DNA from: Ciona intestinalis
Lineage: Eukaryota > Chordata > Ascidiacea > Phlebobranchia > Cionidae
Assembly: GCF_000224145.3 (NCBI RefSeq)
Contig: NC_020172.2
Location: forward strand, 3,641,557-3,705,556
DNA length: 64,000 nucleotides
Reading direction: 5' to 3'
The notes beneath the pieces were generated by a model. It saw nothing but the letters and a program-made list of their open reading frames with translations. It was not told the DNA's origin and did not search any database. This document shows positions 60,690-64,000 of the stretch, in pieces; the first letter of the stretch is position 1, and each line of letters begins with the position of its first letter. Position numbers and translations under genes: made by a program.

Positions 60690-62245
60690 ACCGGCGAACT
60701 CACACACGCCATAAGTGCTGCCCCATATTAACTCCGTTATCACAGCTTTCTACACAATATGCATTGATCATGATGTGTGGGACAAAGTATTTAAATATTA
60801 TTTCCTTTTAACACGGTTTTGGACAAATTGAACTTTCTCGTCTCGCGTCACCAATCTCATGAATGCGTCGTGACGTCATGAGTCACATGATTCTTTGTCA
60901 CGTGATGCAAGGGATCTGCGACTCAAACCGGGGCAAATGCATATTGTTACTATTTTATTTTTTTAGTCGAATTCTATTAACCGTTTGATATTCGATTGCA
61001 GCATATTATTATAATTATTGTTATATTTTAAAAACCGTCCAAAGCCGGAGGGTAGGCGGGTCAATATTAAAGGAACGTCGATTTTAGCGACCCATATGAT
61101 TTGATTTTAACCACGGGCCTGCCGTGCTACCTCAATTGCAGGAGTGAGCAGCTTTTGGAATATTTTCACCACAAGTCTCCGCTGTAACTTATTATGTACA
61201 TACTGTGTGGTCAGTGTTTCGCACACTTGTTACGGCAAGTCTCACGCCACTTTCTCATACTTGGTTATGCAGCATACCTGTAAGCCTTACACCAACCCTG
61301 CCTTAATATACAGCATACGAATGGATGGACCCGCACCCTTTGAATGTGGGTCACCGTCGCTTTTATTGACAGTAGTCATTGTGACGTTTGCATGAGCAAA
61401 TGTTACGTCATAATCTCACCATTTCTGCATTGCCTCACGAAAATCAAGAATTTCTAAAAGATTTGTCAAGACAATCGTAGCAAAACTAATTTGTTTAAAA
61501 TTTTGAGCAACCATTTCACAAATTGCAAGCTTCTTTTTAACAACTTTTCATCTTCGCTTTTCTTATTTTCAACTTTTCATTCGCGAATTTCTTTTGTCAC
61601 GTGTTTGCTAACCACAAATGAAGCATTCGTCACGCATGAATTTCATTGCATTTGTCAAATGAAACAATTGTTACATCACTATCGTGTATCAATTGTTTAT
61701 TGTACCATTTTGCTGAACACGAAAGTATTGAAAGTTTTCAATCCACCGGTCTAGTAACATAGCGTGTACCATTCTTTCGATAAATATAATCAATAAGGAA
61801 AAAGAAAACTTGTATTTTTGTTGCCGGGGTAGTCTATGCTAACATCGTAAATAAAATAAAATAACTTCAGTTGTTAGAGCTCGCTGTGTTTTCCACATAC
61901 GATCGTAAGCAATGTCTAGACATGCACAAAGCAGTTGTAAAACTGACATAACCGTTCTAATTTTGATGGCTGTCATAATTGTATCGTGCCTAAGTCTGAA
62001 TTCAAACAAGAATGGCTGTTAACATTCACTACTGGTGATTGTATGCAGCAAGACAAATTAAACTTCAGACAGTCGTAAATGAAGACCAGATATAAATGTT
62101 TTATTACAAAACTATGCTAAATTTAGGCACACCATGAATTTGAGTACCGACAGTCCGTATAAAAGGCCGTGCAATGGCCAAGTAAATATCACTTGTGTTT
62201 TACACTGCAAGATATCAGTATCAGCAGAGCGACTTATCTATAACT
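60690..62245. other. LAMC1 3' region and upstream region of next gene
   Basis: No coding exon is supported in this 1.5 kb. An overlapping AATAAA cluster at 61850-61863 is the clearest poly(A)-signal candidate for LAMC1, about 1.2 kb past the stop. The right part contains the promoter of the next gene with a consensus TATA box. Confidence 0.5.
62158..62165 (+). promoter_or_regulatory. TATA box of the LU-sushi gene
   Basis: TATAAAAG, a consensus TATA box, lies 88 nt before the predicted ATG at 62246. A start site about 30 nt downstream would leave a 5' leader of roughly 50-60 nt. This supports the short first exon. Confidence 0.65.
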
Positions 62246-63763
62246 ATGATATCTTCAAACGGAAAAGGTAAATATCCTATGTCCTATATGTCTTATTTAT
62301 CATCGCATGGCGAGGCAATGACAGTCGTTTTAACACGAGTTTTTTTATTTCATACGTTTCGTGCACGTTTACGAATCATATATGTAACTTAGGAGGTAAT
62401 TATAAATAGGTAAACAACTTATATACCCTACATTTCTTGCACTATGCGTGTTCGTATTTCTTACTGCTGTCGTTTTAGGTTTAATGGCTCTTCACCTCCT
62501 ACTAACTGTGCTACCATATGTGGTGGTAGCTTCGACATTGCAACGGACAATAAGCTTCAGTTCGTCCGCTGTAAACCAGCAATGTTTCAGTTGCGACAAC
62601 GCAAGGTCAAATGCAGATTGTCAAAAAATGGTCACTTGTCAACGAAACGAAAAAGCGTGCCAAACAGAAATTCGGGTTTACAGTATCGGGAACACGTTTG
62701 CTGTTAGAATAAAAAAGGTAAATAGCCTTTTCAAAACTTTAATAGTTAAAGTACTGTTGGGTAAAAGATGGTATACCGTTAGCTACTAAATCCCATATTT
62801 CCTGATGGTATTTTGAACAATTAATAACGCTCTTTAAGAGCCGCTGGGATGCAGTTGTATAATTCTGTAAATATTCTTAGTTTACTACCAAATTGGACTT
62901 AAAAAGAGAAAGAAAGGGTGTCCCACCTTACCCCAACCTACTATAACACATGTATTGTTAACAGGGGTGCAAGCAAGAACATGCATGCAACAACAATTTC
63001 CTCCAAAACGATCGTCCTGGTTGGCCAAGCACACAATGCAACGATATTCCAAACACTCCTTTATCAGTGTGCAGATATTGCTGTAACACACCTAACTGCA
63101 ACGGCGACCTGCAGGGTAAGAATTCATGAACAAAACTAGGTTGTTGAATTTTATAACACGGGTGTTATTCTTTATACACCTCGACCTCGTACCAGCTTAC
63201 AAGTTACCATGCATGTTACTTTGTGGGTGATTACCTTCGAGTGGCTGAACAATGACAGCCATTTATACCGAATGTACTATTTTATAAACTCGTGCCCACT
63301 TACCAGATATACCAGACCTGTAACTTTTCGGTTATTTTGTTGCTTTGTTTTTCTATATGTTCGACAAATTAGACATCTCATTAATGACCACTGTGCCTAT
63401 AGAGTATAAAATGACCGTGAAGTGTCTTGCCCAAGGTGATACAGACTGATTTCAGCGTTAACTACTTTTTGGGTACGATTCTAGCTGGCTCTAACCACTA
63501 AAATTTTCTAAAAAGCGTTTATTTTTTTGAAGCGTTTCACTAAAAAGCGTTTATTTTCTGAATTAAGACTTTTTTCCCAGAGCGTCAATGTACAGAATTA
63601 AAAGCTCCCGAACATGGTACAGTTACTTGTTCATTCAACACCCAGTACAACACTACTGTGTGCGACTTCCGATGTGACCAGTGTTACAACGTTGTTGGGT
63701 CAGATAGCAGAATATGCCTTGAAAGTAAACTGTGGTCAGGCGCAGAAACTGAATGTGAATACG
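62246..63763 (+). CDS. Secreted or surface protein with Ly6/uPAR (LU) and sushi domains, 5' part of gene
   Basis: I do not recognise this gene. Exons 62246-62267, 62479-62717, 62965-63115, 63581-63763 join in phase to 198 codons, and the gene runs off the window. Residues 1-26 (MISSNGKGLMALHLLLTVLP and following) form a signal peptide or anchor. Exons 2-3 carry an LU fold: CFSC, ten or so cysteines and the closing CRYCCNTPNCNGD, the hallmark CC....CN of three-finger proteins. Exon 4 is one sushi (CCP) module with the six-cysteine selectin-type pattern (CTELKAPEHGTVTC, VCDFRC, VVGSDSRICLES, WSGAETEC) plus one extra cysteine at RCDQCY. Known families: LU and sushi domains both occur in cell-surface recognition and complement regulation. 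Role is inferred only. The alternative start is the ATG at 62484. Splitting of the LU domain between exons 2 and 3 is typical of LU genes. Confidence 0.75.
62310..62400 (-). repeat. tRNA-derived SINE tail, inverted
   Basis: GCATGGCGAGGCAATGACAG, TTTTAACACGAGTTTTTTTA and TTTCATACGTTTCGTGCACG are the reverse complement of the tail. Intron 1 of the LU-sushi gene. Confidence 0.65.
62750..62945. repeat. TIR element (MITE-like)
   Basis: Starts ACTGTTGGGTAAAAGATGGT and ends GTGTCCCACCTTACCCCAAC then CTACTATA. It lies between the two LU-domain exons. Confidence 0.8.
63140..63470 (-). repeat. tRNA-derived SINE, inverted, with insert
   Basis: The tail TAACACGGGTGTTATTCTTT, ACCTCGTACCAGCTTACAAG, TACTTTGTGGGTGATTACCT and the body CATTAATGACCACTGTGCCT...GTGTCTTGCCCAAGG appear in reverse order. 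About 80 bp of unrelated sequence lies between. Intron 3 of the LU-sushi gene. Confidence 0.65.
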
Positions 63764-63976
63764 GTATGTAACTTTTAATCGATATTTTTTGGCAAATATG
63801 CTTTTATTCTGAGAGTTTTATAGAGACTTTTGGTTTGCTGTTTATTCCCCTCGTTTCGTTTTTGTTTTAACTTTCCCCTTGTTTCGTTTTTGTTTTAACT
63901 TACTTTATGTTTGCTATCGTCTTCGAAAGATAAATAGAATTTTTTAAAAAATATGTTACATGTAAAGCGATTAGGT

Positions 63977-64000
63977 GGTAGAGTAGGTTGGGGTAAGATG
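63977..64000. repeat. TIR element, left end at window edge
   Basis: AGAGTAGGTTGGGGTAAGATG matches the left terminus; the rest lies outside the window. Confidence 0.6.

Noticed and set aside
61144..61754. Frames of 83-87 codons after the LAMC1 stop
   Set aside because: Situated in the probable 3' untranslated region, with no domain and no splice sites that would attach them to a gene.

Overview
The window reads as nuclear DNA from an ascidian tunicate, most likely a Ciona species. It is AT-rich, with short exons, short introns and GT/AG splice sites. Many small interspersed repeats sit in almost every intron and intergenic space, and the proteins align closely along their length with vertebrate orthologues recalled from memory. 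No bacterial, phage, CRISPR or viral features were seen. Species assignment is inference; gene identity rests on reading spliced translations.

Layout. (1) 385-12189, minus strand: two tandem paralogous genes for SLC5-family sodium-coupled monocarboxylate transporters (SLC5A8/SLC5A12-like). Each has 14 exons with the same intron phases, giving 611 and 609 residues. Parts of the pair are nearly identical and other parts clearly diverged, which suggests gene conversion. (2) 14128-39565, plus strand, head-to-head with the second transporter: the complete gene for the intraflagellar transport protein IFT172, 44 exons and about 1750 residues. (3) 41842-60689, plus strand: a complete laminin gamma-1 type chain (LAMC1), 27 exons and about 1616 residues, from signal peptide to the C-terminal Glu-x-Pro tail. 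(4) 62246 to the window end, plus strand: the first four exons of a secreted or surface protein with an Ly6/uPAR three-finger domain followed by a selectin-like sushi domain. I do not recognise this gene.

Four features affect use as a reference. Three N gaps (8744-8793, 22116-22165, 25479-25946) are each flanked by two near-identical copies of the same sequence, which look like unmerged alleles. They duplicate IFT172 exons 15, 16 (part) and 21. Single-base deletions break the frame of IFT172 exon 43 and LAMC1 exon 14, although both genes are otherwise perfect. Three introns carry local duplications that copy a splice site together with a few exon bases. Finally, a terminal-inverted-repeat element of about 200 bp (ends TAGGGTGGGGGAAGATGGGA / reverse complement) occurs about 28 times, and a tRNA-derived SINE about 25 times.

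The genes do not form one pathway. The transporters act at the plasma membrane, IFT172 in cilia, the laminin chain in basement membrane, and the last gene probably at the cell surface. The clearest candidates for something undescribed are the LU-sushi gene and the repeated copying of splice-site edges inside introns.
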